A DNA stretch of 40,117 nucleotides, from assembly GCF_008123515.1 (NCBI RefSeq), contig NZ_VSSR01000130.1, positions 1-40,117 of the forward strand, in the 5' to 3' direction. The DNA is from Bradyrhizobium cytisi (GTDB taxonomy: Bacteria > Pseudomonadota > Alphaproteobacteria > Rhizobiales > Xanthobacteraceae). Under the pieces are notes generated by a model. It had not been told where the DNA came from and did not search any database. It saw only the letters and a program-made list of their open reading frames with translations. Shown piece by piece: positions 1-6,474 of the stretch; the first letter of the stretch is position 1; each line of letters starts with the position of its first letter. The position numbers and the translations under genes were made by a program.

Positions 1-19
1 AGATGTGTATAAGAGACAG
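1..19 (+). other. Nextera/Tn5 mosaic-end adapter, sequencing artefact
   Basis: The first 19 bases, AGATGTGTATAAGAGACAG, are exactly the Tn5 mosaic end used in Nextera libraries. They are not part of the genome. The contig therefore begins at an untrimmed read, and the bases just after it (20 to about 100) have only read-edge support. Confidence 0.97.
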
Positions 20-105
20 GTGTGCAACAGCCCGCTTGGCGCCGAGAACCTTCACAGCGTGCCTGAAGTTTTGTGACAGACCCGCAGCAACGGCAACGAG
101 CTACC

Positions 106-387
106 CTACTCGACCGGATGCCCGATCACCGCGGTCAATTCGCGCACCAGGCGATCCGAGACCTGGCCGGTCACCGGCAACTTGCGCGAACGCTCGAATT
201 TCACGATCGCGGCCTGGGTGTCGGTGCCGCCGGTGCCGGTCGGCTGTAACTGGCCGTAGCCATATTTGGTGAGCGCGCGCTGGACCGCGGCGATGCGGCG
301 CTCGTTGCGATTGCCAAGTGGAATCGGCGCCGATGGCCGCAAGATGGTCGACCGCGCCCGATCACCGAGGGTGGAACGTTCGCGCAA
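106..387 (-). CDS. Peptidoglycan-binding-domain protein, probably an N-terminally truncated fragment
   Basis: The last two thirds of this 93-residue frame, from NERRIAAVQRALTKYGYG to the stop, look like one PG_binding_1 repeat: an AVQRAL helix, the G-x-G-T-T-A-A-I-x-x-FE core and a closing GQVSDRLVREL helix. Such repeats bind murein and usually sit at the C-terminus of exported rhizobial proteins several hundred residues long. Here there is no signal peptide, and the first 25 residues (arginine-rich, low complexity) do not resemble the family. I read it as the surviving C-terminus of a larger gene cut by rearrangement upstream. It ends with TAG at 106-108, close to the adapter-bearing contig edge. 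A short intact protein is possible but less likely. Confidence 0.45.
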   Translation of the reverse strand: MRERSTLGDRARSTILRPSAPIPLGNRNERRIAAVQRALTKYGYGQLQPTGTGGTDTQAAIVKFERSRKLPVTGQVSDRLVRELTAVIGHPVE

Positions 388-564
388 GGCGACGGTACGC
401 CACGTTCGTCGAAGGCTTTCGCTTTAGGGTTACCGTCCGCTCCCTGAGGAGGCACCATGTCCTGGATCATTGCAGCGCCACGGCCGATGAAGACGGGTAC
501 TACCGCTTCGCCGTGGCGCTACGAGCGTCCATCCGGATTTGCGAATAAGCACGCGGAATTGTCC

Positions 565-597
565 GTGACTCGTCGTAGACACTACGACGAAAGTCAC
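565..597. repeat. Strong intergenic hairpin
   Basis: Arms TCGTCGTAG (570-578) and CTACGACGA (582-590) are perfect inverted repeats with a 3-nt loop. An outer GTGAC/GTCAC pair (565-569, 593-597) extends the stem across a 2-nt bulge. It lies 62 nt beyond the 3' end of the toxin gene and has no T-run, so it is not a classical terminator. Nothing else recognisable is seen between 388 and 658. Confidence 0.6.
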
Positions 598-658
598 AAC
601 TCAGGCGGCAGCTCGTTTGGTCGGACGTTTTCTTGGACGGCTGTAGCAGCCATCCCCT

Positions 659-1084
659 CTATGACTTCCGGGCTGGCCGGCGACTGAACGGATCAAGGAC
701 GGTGACCCCGGTAGGCTCGAAATCCGACACATTGCGCGTCACTACGGTGAGCCCATGTTCGAGCGCCGTGGCCGCGATCATGAGATCGGCACTTTCATTT
801 CCGAGAGCGGCGCTCAGGGCACCCCAACGCCGTGCTGTTCGTAGGTCGAATGGCACGACGCGCTCGCCGTAGAGGGTCAGTACCCTGTCCAGCCAGTCCG
901 CAAGCGCGCCGGCAAAGCCCGGATCAGTCGCGCGCTGTCGCACGATGCCGCGCTCTATTTCGCCAATGCTGATGACGCTGAGGAAAAGGTCGGTCGTTCG
1001 CTGCCGTTCGAACCACTTAACGACCATCGGATCGCGCTCCCGCCTGCGCAGTTCGGAAAGCGTGACGGTATCGATCAGGAACAT
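659..1084 (-). CDS. vapC: PIN-domain toxin, VapC family
   Basis: This 141-residue protein is a PIN-domain ribonuclease of the VapC type, which cleaves RNA (often tRNA) when its antitoxin is lost. It starts MFLIDTVTLSEL with the first acidic residue at D5, continues with the SVISIGEIERG helix carrying the conserved E, and closes with ESADLMIAATALEHGLTVVTRNVSDF, which contains the later acidic residues and the typical T-R-N-x-x-DF tail. Length is normal for the family. Its ATG shares one base with the antitoxin stop (TGATG), so the two are translationally coupled. It is likely repressed with its partner through the palindrome upstream of the antitoxin. Confidence 0.9.
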   Translation of the reverse strand: MFLIDTVTLSELRRRERDPMVVKWFERQRTTDLFLSVISIGEIERGIVRQRATDPGFAGALADWLDRVLTLYGERVVPFDLRTARRWGALSAALGNESADLMIAATALEHGLTVVTRNVSDFEPTGVTVLDPFSRRPARKS

Positions 1085-1341
1085 CAGAGCTCGATATCGC
1101 GCATCCGCACATTACGGCGCGGAAATTCACCGTCATCCTGCGGCATGGCGAGTAGCGCATCGGCAAAGGATGGAGCCCGCGCACGTTCGAGATGCCGCAG
1201 GCGCTCGTACTCCACCACGTCCACCACAACTACGGTGGGCTTGCCGTGCTTGGTGACCGTTTGCGGCGTGCGTTGCGCGGCTTCGACAACCTCGCTGAAG
1301 CGGTTCTTTGCATCCTGCACCGACCAACTGCGCTGGGCCAT
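1084..1341 (-). CDS. Phd/YefM-type antitoxin for the PIN toxin
   Basis: This 85-residue protein has the Phd/YefM fold signature at its N-terminus: WSVQDAKNRFSEVVEAA, then TVTKHGKPTVVVVDVVEYERL. That half binds DNA and autorepresses the operon. The C-terminal half (from about residue 55) is the flexible toxin-neutralising tail. The neighbouring toxin is VapC-like, a common Phd/VapC pairing. The gene is first in a two-gene operon with a good promoter and an operator directly upstream. A short SD-like GAGG lies too close to the ATG, so the ribosome site is weak or unusual. Confidence 0.88.
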   Translation of the reverse strand: MAQRSWSVQDAKNRFSEVVEAAQRTPQTVTKHGKPTVVVVDVVEYERLRHLERARAPSFADALLAMPQDDGEFPRRNVRMRDIEL

Positions 1342-1355
1342 GCCTCGATTCTCGC

Positions 1356-1402
1356 TAGCTAGATTATCTAGCTATAATATGATTGTGACCGCCCTTCGTC
1401 AA
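1356..1402 (-). promoter_or_regulatory. Promoter and palindromic operator of the Phd/VapC pair
   Basis: Reading the minus strand, TTGACG (1402-1397) and TATTAT (1379-1374) form -35 and -10 boxes with a 17-nt spacer. Directly downstream and overlapping the expected start point is TAGCTAGA-TTA-TCTAGCTA (1356-1374), a perfect inverted repeat with 8-bp arms. This is the expected place for the antitoxin or toxin-antitoxin complex to bind and repress. Confidence 0.8.
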
Positions 1403-1453
1403 GTCGTTCAGCGGCCAAATAAGCCGACTCCGATTCGCTTGCTCGCCCTGCCG

Positions 1454-1529
1454 CTAGAGCTCCGATTCCGAAGTTCGCATGATATCGCAGCAACCTCTGA
1501 TGCGAACTTCGAAATCAAAGGAGCTCTAG
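1454..1529. repeat. Long inverted-repeat element A
   Basis: Left arm 1454-1480 (27 nt) and right arm 1500-1529 (30 nt) are inverted copies that begin CTAGAGCTCC and end GAAGTTCGCAT at the loop. The right arm has three extra bases (TTT in arm sense) after the first ten. The 19-nt centre contains GCAGCAACCTCTG. The element has the same plan as element B just downstream. No gene overlaps it. The stretch 1403-1453 holds nothing recognisable. Confidence 0.85.
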
Positions 1530-1542
1530 CAACTTATTGATT

Positions 1543-1620
1543 CTAGTGCGGCTTTGAATTTGAAGTTCCTATAACGAACTTGCCGCAACACTGATAGGAA
1601 CTTCAAATTCGCCGCACTAG
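1543..1620. repeat. Long inverted-repeat element B, related to element A
   Basis: Left arm 1543-1572 (30 nt) and right arm 1594-1620 (27 nt) are inverted copies that begin CTAGTGCGGC and end GAAGTTCCTAT. The three extra bases (TTT) now sit in the left arm. The 21-nt centre ends GCCGCAACACTG, close to the centre of element A. Shared plan: CTAG, six variable bases, GA-x-TT, GAAGTTC, two variable bases, AT. This suggests one family of mobile or recombination elements. Confidence 0.85.
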
Positions 1621-1678
1621 CGAGCAATATCGCAGAGCCTTGTGCTTCTGGATGGTCCTAGCGTGCTCTGGCGTGAAA

Positions 1679-1721
1679 TGGCGCGCCCGAAGAGATTCGA
1701 ACACCTGTTCCAGATTCGTCG
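1679..1721 (-). pseudogene. Degenerate tRNA-Arg-like 3' fragment
   Basis: Read on the minus strand this gives a T-arm-like GTTCGAATC followed by CTTCGGGCGCGCCA, with CCA at the end, and partial anticodon-arm similarity further upstream. It resembles the 3' part of an alphaproteobacterial tRNA-Arg. The T-stem has a T-T mismatch and there is no 5' half, so it is not a functional tRNA. It is best read as an old attachment-site remnant. Confidence 0.5.
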
Positions 1722-1923
1722 TAAAAGCATATTAGGCGGCGATTTTCTCTTCGATCTCAGTCGCAGTTTCGACCCTTTGGCTGAGAGAGCGCGACAGAGC
1801 GACTTCTCAGGATGTTTTGTCGACAGCAGTCGTCTGCCCGTCGCTCTCAATGGATTTGGTCACGGCAGCCGTCGCTGGACCTGCTCCATCGCTCAGCCCT
1901 CTGCATTCTTCAAAAAGGTAAAT

Positions 1924-1948
1924 CCGTCCCGGGGTTAGACCGGGACGG
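1924..1948 (-). terminator. Hairpin terminator behind the initiator tRNA half
   Basis: CCGTCCCGG (1924-1932) and CCGGGACGG (1940-1948) are perfect 9-bp arms around a 7-nt loop. On the minus strand a TTTTT run follows about 8 nt later. It lies 20 nt beyond the CCA end of the tRNA fragment, which is where the native tRNA terminator would be. Confidence 0.65.
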
Positions 1949-1968
1949 TGAGTAAGTTATAACAAAAG

Positions 1969-2021
1969 TGGTTGCGGGGATAGGATTTGAACCTATGACC
2001 TTCAGGTTATGAGCCTGACGA
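1969..2021 (-). tRNA. Initiator tRNA-fMet, 3' half only (likely attachment-site scar)
   Basis: On the minus strand 53 nt match the 3' part of an alphaproteobacterial initiator tRNA: anticodon arm TCAGG-CTCATAA-CCTGA with CAT anticodon, a short variable loop, a T-arm with TTCAAAT loop, then CCCCGCA, discriminator A and CCA. Position 72 is A, as in initiator tRNAs with an unpaired 1:72. Homology stops abruptly at 2021, and no D-arm or 5' acceptor strand follows. Site-specific integrases often recombine in the 3' half of tRNA genes and leave just such a copy at one end of an island. A hairpin terminator lies directly behind it. Confidence 0.85.
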
Positions 2022-2564
2022 ATCTGAGATCGCTGATGCTTTTCTCTTTTGTTCACACCCCCGATCCGAGTCACCGTGCCTTCAACGCTAAGATCCACGC
2101 GTTCTTGCTGCAGAAAGCGAACGCGGCCTTTGCCGCGCGCGATGCCGAACGGCTCATGGATACTCGAGTGATAGTGCACGTAGATGCCGTCGCGCCAAGG
2201 GTCTGCCCAGCCGCTTCGAACTCTAGTCACGGCCGTCAGGTCGTGGCGCGCGACTGTGCTCGTAAAGCAGACTAGGCAAGCTATGGTGCAAGGTCACTCT
2301 ACAGCCGAGGACGGCCAATCGGTCGCTGTGGCAACGCCCCCAACTGACGGTGGCTTTGGTCTAAGGTGAAAAGACGACCTGCCGCAGCTCAAGGCCGCCT
2401 TACTCAACATAAGCCCATTTAAGAAGTGGAAGCGCGCTGCAACGAATCAAGCCGCGATCCTTGGTTTGCAGGTGCACTCACCTTTCAAATAGTTTGTATC
2501 CGCCGATGCGCTTAGGCGAGCCAGCAGTCTTTCTGCGGCCTCGTAGCGAAGTGAACCTTTGCAA
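2022..2564. other. No supported gene
   Basis: I see no convincing coding sequence here. A minus-strand frame (about 2230 down into the tRNA half) has a plausible protein-like stretch, but it runs straight through the tRNA and has no family resemblance. It could be a gene cut at the integration junction. Confidence 0.5.
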
Positions 2565-2813
2565 TTACGGAGAACGAACCGACGCGCGAAGCTTCTTGAT
2601 TGCATCGATCGGATCAAACCCAATTGCCTCTGCAAGATCCAAAAATTCAATGACATCAATCCGCCGCTGGCCACTTTCGACGGTAGCCACAAAAGATTGA
2701 TAGCGCCGCAATCGTTTTGCGAGCTGGGCCTGCGTCAAACCAGATTTCTTCCACTGCTCAATAAGCAGAGCGACCAGGGCTTTTTGCCGAGGAGATCGGA
2801 GCGTTCGTGGCAT
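2565..2813 (-). CDS. XRE-family helix-turn-helix regulator
   Basis: This 82-residue protein is almost entirely one Cro/CI-type helix-turn-helix domain: LIEQWKKSGLTQAQLAKRL, then QSFVATVESGQRRIDVIEFLDLAEAIG, the usual five-helix pattern. I use the ATG at 2813 (MPRTLRSPRQ) rather than an in-frame TTG at 2843, because helix 1 begins soon after and the longer version adds nothing domain-like. The product should be a small DNA-binding repressor, probably autoregulated through the inverted repeat just upstream. It is transcribed toward the integration scar and away from the mobilisation genes, and may control the element's own genes. Confidence 0.85.
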   Translation of the reverse strand: MPRTLRSPRQKALVALLIEQWKKSGLTQAQLAKRLRRYQSFVATVESGQRRIDVIEFLDLAEAIGFDPIDAIKKLRASVRSP

Positions 2814-2843
2814 TTTCTGCCCCAGAGACAAGGGGGCAGACAA

Positions 2844-2864
2844 ATAATCGGATTTACAGATTAT
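2844..2864. promoter_or_regulatory. Candidate operator of the XRE regulator
   Basis: ATAATC (2844-2849) and GATTAT (2859-2864) are perfect inverted repeats 9 nt apart in an AT-rich stretch 31 nt upstream of the regulator's ATG. The spacing suits a dimeric XRE repressor. The surrounding DNA up to 2890 is unusually AT-rich and probably holds the promoter. Confidence 0.5.
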
Positions 2865-3074
2865 CTAAAAATCAGATATTCTATGATTTGGCAGTCGTCC
2901 TTGGCGCCGTCCCCAAAAGGATCGTCTCAGGAGAGGTATCTAGGCGGGATGACACGCGGTTTTTGCATCAAGAATTGATGGTCTTCAACGTATGGCCGCT
3001 GTCTGCCGTTAAAACTTCGTTCGTTTCGAAGTGGCATCTAATGGCTCGAACATTCTATCGGGGAGAGAAAGTCA

Positions 3075-3413
3075 TTGAGCGACCAAGCCGACCTTGAAAA
3101 GAAAGCCATCGAGGCACTCCTGCATTATCGCAAAGCCCTCGCCACGGTTGAGAGCCTGGAACAAGCGGAAGCTTCAGCGCGGCGAGCGATGACGGGGATG
3201 CTGCCCGATCTTGAACGCGCAATCCTCGAAGACTGTGCATTATCAGTCAAAGACAATCTGTTTCAAACTGGCTTGGCGGCGGTCTCGCGATCGAACGAAG
3301 CGTGGGACGCCTTGAGCAAGGCCACGACGAGATTGGAGGTGGCCCGCCAGGCTCTGGTCGCCCTGGAGCAGCAACCGGGATACATTCCAGGCGTATCGAA
3401 GGTTGCGGCATAA
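3075..3413 (+). CDS. Conserved-looking unknown protein, 112 residues
   Basis: It starts with TTG at 3075, preceded by a strong SD (GGGAGAG, 3060-3066) at good spacing, and reads MSDQADLEKKAIEALLHYRKAL. It is mostly helical, with heptad-like leucine/alanine stretches at about residues 8-35 and 78-98, no membrane segment and no signal peptide. I do not recognise a family. It faces the relaxase gene tail to tail with only 64 nt between them. The SD, regular composition and lack of overlap argue that it is real. Confidence 0.6.
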   Translation: MSDQADLEKKAIEALLHYRKALATVESLEQAEASARRAMTGMLPDLERAILEDCALSVKDNLFQTGLAAVSRSNEAWDALSKATTRLEVARQALVALEQQPGYIPGVSKVAA

Positions 3414-3477
3414 TCCAGAGCCATCCGGCATAGCCCAAATAGTGGCTAACGGATTTCAGGCCCAGATCCACGGCTGG

Positions 3478-4554
3478 CTACTTGCTGCGTTCATCGCGTC
3501 GTGTATCATCGCGCCGGTCGACATTGACGCTCTGCTCCGCGCTGCGACGCCGGCTATCGGCAAGCTCCGAAAGCTCCCTCTTCAACACATGCCGCCGGGT
3601 TTCGACCGCGGGCATGTCCTTGACGAATTGACGGATTTGTCCCGCGAGCGCGTCATCGCGCGCCGCCCCAGAGCGCTGCAGCTCAGCCGCGTAGTCGAGA
3701 TATCGCTGCCGGATTGCGTCCTGGCGTGACCTAATTCGATTTTCCCATGCGCGTTCTGTCGTCTTGCCGCCCCTCACCTCGCGGAGAACCTCCTCCCGCG
3801 CCAGCCGATCGACCTCGGGGGTAATCTTTCGCTCGCGCAAGGCCATCACCGCCCCGCGATCGGCTTTTCGAATTCGTCCTCGGGTTCGTCGCGGTGTTGC
3901 CTCCGCCGCGATCCCGCGAAGCCGAAGCTCTCCGGCAAACCGTTCGCGCCAGACCTGAAGGTCTGCCTTACGTGGGTTGAGACGCCGGCCGTCTTGGCCC
4001 AAAGACCGAACGGTCAGATGGACGTGGGGGTGTTTGTCGTCGAGGTGCTGGACGAAGACGTAGTCGTGATTGTACCCGAAGGTTTCGATCGCAAACGCCC
4101 GCGCCGAATCCTTGACCACAACCGCGTCAGTTCCCGCCGGCATAGACAGGATGATGTTGATTGAAAGCGATCCATCGCGGCGCCGCTTGTTGTCGAGATC
4201 AGCATCATCCTCCCAGCGTTGCTGCAGATCCTTCAATCCGGACCGGCCCGTCATCACCGCGCCCTGCTCTGTTTCGGCGTCAAGTTCGCCGTTTCGGGTA
4301 ATGTAGGCGAGGTGCGATTTGAGATGCGCCACACCCTTGGTGCGGCCAGTGATCTTGACCATCACCTCGGGCGCTCGGCTCACGATGCGTTCGAGCTTGG
4401 CACGCATCGCTGGCGTGAGACGCCGGGGATTGGCTGGATCGGGAGTGTCCCATTCCGCGCGCCGTGGACGCCGATTTGGCGTCTCCCACACATATGAGAT
4501 CGCGGGCAGTTCGGCGAGCAGGTCACCCTGCATCGTCGAGCGACGCCGAGTCAT
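3478..4554 (-). CDS. Relaxase / mobilisation nuclease (MOBP-like)
   Basis: This 358-residue relaxase would nick DNA at oriT and pilot the transferred strand. The metal-binding motif is clear: H-L-D-D-K-H-P-H-V-H around residue 170-179, matching the HxDxxxHxH signature. LKSHLAYITRNGELD near residue 84 fits motif I and supplies a candidate catalytic tyrosine. The C-terminal third is charged and helical, rich in arginine, and ends without a primase or helicase domain. Start: the ATG at 4554 overlaps the mobC stop (ATGA), so the pair is translationally coupled; an upstream in-frame start at 4569 is less likely. With MobC and the IncP-type nic octamer next door it forms a complete DNA-processing set. 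No mating-pair-formation genes are in the window, so it may be mobilised in trans. Confidence 0.9.
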   Translation of the reverse strand: MTRRRSTMQGDLLAELPAISYVWETPNRRPRRAEWDTPDPANPRRLTPAMRAKLERIVSRAPEVMVKITGRTKGVAHLKSHLAYITRNGELDAETEQGAVMTGRSGLKDLQQRWEDDADLDNKRRRDGSLSINIILSMPAGTDAVVVKDSARAFAIETFGYNHDYVFVQHLDDKHPHVHLTVRSLGQDGRRLNPRKADLQVWRERFAGELRLRGIAAEATPRRTRGRIRKADRGAVMALRERKITPEVDRLAREEVLREVRGGKTTERAWENRIRSRQDAIRQRYLDYAAELQRSGAARDDALAGQIRQFVKDMPAVETRRHVLKRELSELADSRRRSAEQSVNVDRRDDTRRDERSK

Positions 4555-5069
4555 CGTCGTGTCTCCCAATAATCGGCGTTGCCATCGAGTGCGCCACGCA
4601 ATTGCGCGAGCGCCGTTTCAATCGCGGCCCTCGCGTCGTGGATCACGGACAGATCAGGTTCGACTGCCCTGCCCTGCAACACGCTGGTGTTCGCCGCGCG
4701 CGCAATCTGATTGATATTGCCGCCGATCCTATTGGGTTCCCGAACAATGGCGCGGAGGACGGCATGCTCGTCCGGGGAATGCTGCACCGGCGATCCCAAT
4801 CGCGAGCGCACCAGAGCCACAATCCAGCCGGTTCGCGTCATACCGCGTTGATGTGAGATTGCCGCGAGCTGCCGCATCTCGCTCTCGCGAAATCGCACCG
4901 TCACCTTCTGCGGCCTGCCCACCGGCAACGACGCAATCCGCGCCGGCGATGCATTCAGAACCTCAGCGATGAGGCGGCGCAACAAGGCGGACTTACCGCC
5001 TTCGGAAGCTGCAACCGCCGACAAGCGCGCGGCGACCTCGTCGGGAATCCGAAGCGAGATCAGCGCCAT
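4551..5069 (-). CDS. mobC: MobC-like relaxosome accessory protein
   Basis: This 172-residue protein has a ribbon-helix-helix-like N-terminus (MALISLRIPDEVAARLSAVAA) and a second, similar segment (KVTVRFRESEMRQLAAISHQRGMTRTGWIVALVRSRL). It then carries the MobC hallmark IGGNINQIARAAN near residue 120. MobC proteins bind oriT and help the relaxase open it. I choose the ATG at 5069, with GGAACGG-type SD, over an upstream TTG. It is the first gene of the mob operon, and its stop overlaps the relaxase start. A 17-bp perfect palindrome 18 nt upstream is a good candidate for its binding site. Confidence 0.88.
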   Translation of the reverse strand: MALISLRIPDEVAARLSAVAASEGGKSALLRRLIAEVLNASPARIASLPVGRPQKVTVRFRESEMRQLAAISHQRGMTRTGWIVALVRSRLGSPVQHSPDEHAVLRAIVREPNRIGGNINQIARAANTSVLQGRAVEPDLSVIHDARAAIETALAQLRGALDGNADYWETRR

Positions 5070-5086
5070 CCGTTCCAATCCCAATC

Positions 5087-5135
5087 GCGATGTAATACAT
5101 CGCTGGCGCGAAGCCTATCCTGCACTAGAAAGTGC
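5087..5135 (+). other. oriT: Candidate origin of transfer (oriT)
   Basis: Three elements sit in 49 bp directly upstream of mobC. First, GCGATGTAATACATCGC (5087-5103) is a perfect 17-bp palindrome. Second, TATCCTGC (5116-5123) equals the IncP/RP4-type nic consensus YATCCTGY, with cleavage expected between G5122 and C5123. Third, a small hairpin GCACT-AGAA-AGTGC (5122-5135) abuts the nic site. Position, neighbouring relaxase class and motif agree. If it is right, the + strand is cut and transferred rightward from 5123. The exact limits are inferred. Confidence 0.7.
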
Positions 5136-5156
5136 GAATCTCTCCACCCCCTCCAT

Positions 5157-5172
5157 GTTGGTTCAAACCAAC
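5157..5172 (-). promoter_or_regulatory. 16-bp palindrome, candidate parS/ParB site (copy 1)
   Basis: On the minus strand this reads GTTGGTTTGAACCAAC, identical to the site at 7290-7305 upstream of parA. Arms of 7 bp flank a central dinucleotide. GTT...AAC ends are common in ParB-type sites. It lies between oriT and the 3' end of parB, 34 bp right of the nic site. The rest of 5173-5493 shows no gene. Confidence 0.65.
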
Positions 5173-5493
5173 GGGACCGGCATTCAAACCTCGAGAGTTG
5201 CTGCAGGTGAGATCCAACCCAACCGGCGACCGATGCGGAGAATTCCTCTTGGAATGACGCAGCCGTCGCCCCTAATCCTTGTTCTCCACCAACCCCGCGC
5301 GTGCAGATCGGCAATATTGGCACCGAATATGTGGACCGCGCCTTTCCAGCAGCCTGCGGCCTCTCTACAGCGCTGTGGGGGGCGCGTTCGGCCTCCGGCT
5401 GCTGCGCTAACGCGCCATCCTTCGGATGGGAAATCCACTCCGCCGGCGCACCATCTGCAGCAGCGTTTCTGAGGGGGCTGTCTAGGACCAGCT

Positions 5494-6474
5494 TCATGCG
5501 AACAGGATCTCTTCGATTGTGATGGCCGATGCTGGCACCTCTTCCGCCTCTTCTGCGCCATCGATCAGCAGTACGGCATGACGAGAGCCTTGAGAGGCGA
5601 GTCGATCGACCAGAAGACAGCCAGTGCGATCTTGGTGACGCACTCTGATCGTCAGTGAGAGGCTCATTCGCGCGTTCCGATTGACCGAAGAGTTAGGGGA
5701 CTTTTCCGCAAGCGCCGTCACGCGGTCGCTCTTCCTGGGTCGCAATTCCACTTGCGGTGCGATCGGGCTTCGAGCTGCTTGGGCTCCAGGGGAACCTTTG
5801 CCATTAGCAGGGCAGCCGCGGACTTCGCTGCGAATTTTACGAGCCAGCTGACGGGCGTGTGCATCGGTGAAGCTCTCCTGTGCTGCGCATAACGTCTCGA
5901 TGGCATTGGGCTGCTCACGCCAAGCCTGGTAGAGTTCATACACAGCACGGATTGATGAGCCGGCAAGCTTCGACTGGAGGAACTCCGGCATGTTCTGGAC
6001 CGACGCGTAGCGAGACACCCAGTCCCTCGGCTTGCCGAGCTTGCGCGAAATGTCGGCTTGATTGTCACCTTGCTCCAAACGGCCCGCGATGAACGCCGCA
6101 ATCTCGGGCGCATTGAGGTCATCGCGCTGGATATTCTCGATCATCTGAACATAGCGATCCGCAAACTCAACGGCATGAATGAAGGCCGGGATGTCATGGA
6201 GCCCGGCGCGCTTGGCAGCACGATACCGCCTCGCACCCATGACGATCACGTACCGGCCGTCCTCGGTCGCTTGCCGCAGCACGATCGGTTGCAGCACGCC
6301 ATGCTGACGGACTGATTCCGCGAGCTCCTCGAGCTTCTGTTCGTCGAAACTGCGACGCGGCTGGTCCGGATCTTCGTCGATACGGTCGATGGCGATGCAA
6401 GTCGGCTGTCCGATTGTGGCGGCACCATCTTCCGCCGCGTCGATGAGCTGCTTAAAGCTGAGATCAAGCGCCAT
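5494..6474 (-). CDS. parB: Partition protein ParB (KorB-like)
   Basis: This 326-residue protein has the ParB/Srx CTP-binding core: DPDQPRRSFDEQKLEELAESVRQHGVLQPIVLR, then VIVMGARRYRAAKRAGL (the GxRRxRA motif) and MIENIQRDDLNAPEIAAFI. A helix-turn-helix (NQADISRKLGKPRDWVSRYASVQNMP) follows near residue 135. The C-terminal 55 residues (LTIRVRHQDRTGCLLVDRLAS...) form a beta-rich segment like the SH3-type dimer domain of KorB. It binds parS, spreads or bridges DNA, and works with ParA to segregate the replicon. I use the ATG at 6474, which overlaps the end of parA by 11 nt; the longer 6516 start lies inside parA. It is distinct from the RepB of the repABC operon. Confidence 0.92.
   Translation of the reverse strand: MALDLSFKQLIDAAEDGAATIGQPTCIAIDRIDEDPDQPRRSFDEQKLEELAESVRQHGVLQPIVLRQATEDGRYVIVMGARRYRAAKRAGLHDIPAFIHAVEFADRYVQMIENIQRDDLNAPEIAAFIAGRLEQGDNQADISRKLGKPRDWVSRYASVQNMPEFLQSKLAGSSIRAVYELYQAWREQPNAIETLCAAQESFTDAHARQLARKIRSEVRGCPANGKGSPGAQAARSPIAPQVELRPRKSDRVTALAEKSPNSSVNRNARMSLSLTIRVRHQDRTGCLLVDRLASQGSRHAVLLIDGAEEAEEVPASAITIEEILFA

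Noticed and set aside
1561..1605. FRT-like GAAGTTCCTAT...ATAGGAACTTC arms
   Set aside because: Eleven bases resemble the yeast FRT arm, but the spacer is 21 nt instead of 8 and the sequence is part of element B, so the likeness is probably chance and not a genetic-engineering scar.
1454..1620. Integron attC sites
   Set aside because: The inverted repeats lack the RYYYAAC/GTTRRRY ends and there is no integron integrase.
1910..2230. Minus-strand frame of 106 residues
   Set aside because: Its C-terminal part is the translation of the tRNA-fMet half and its terminator. The front looks protein-like, but there is no family match or start signal.
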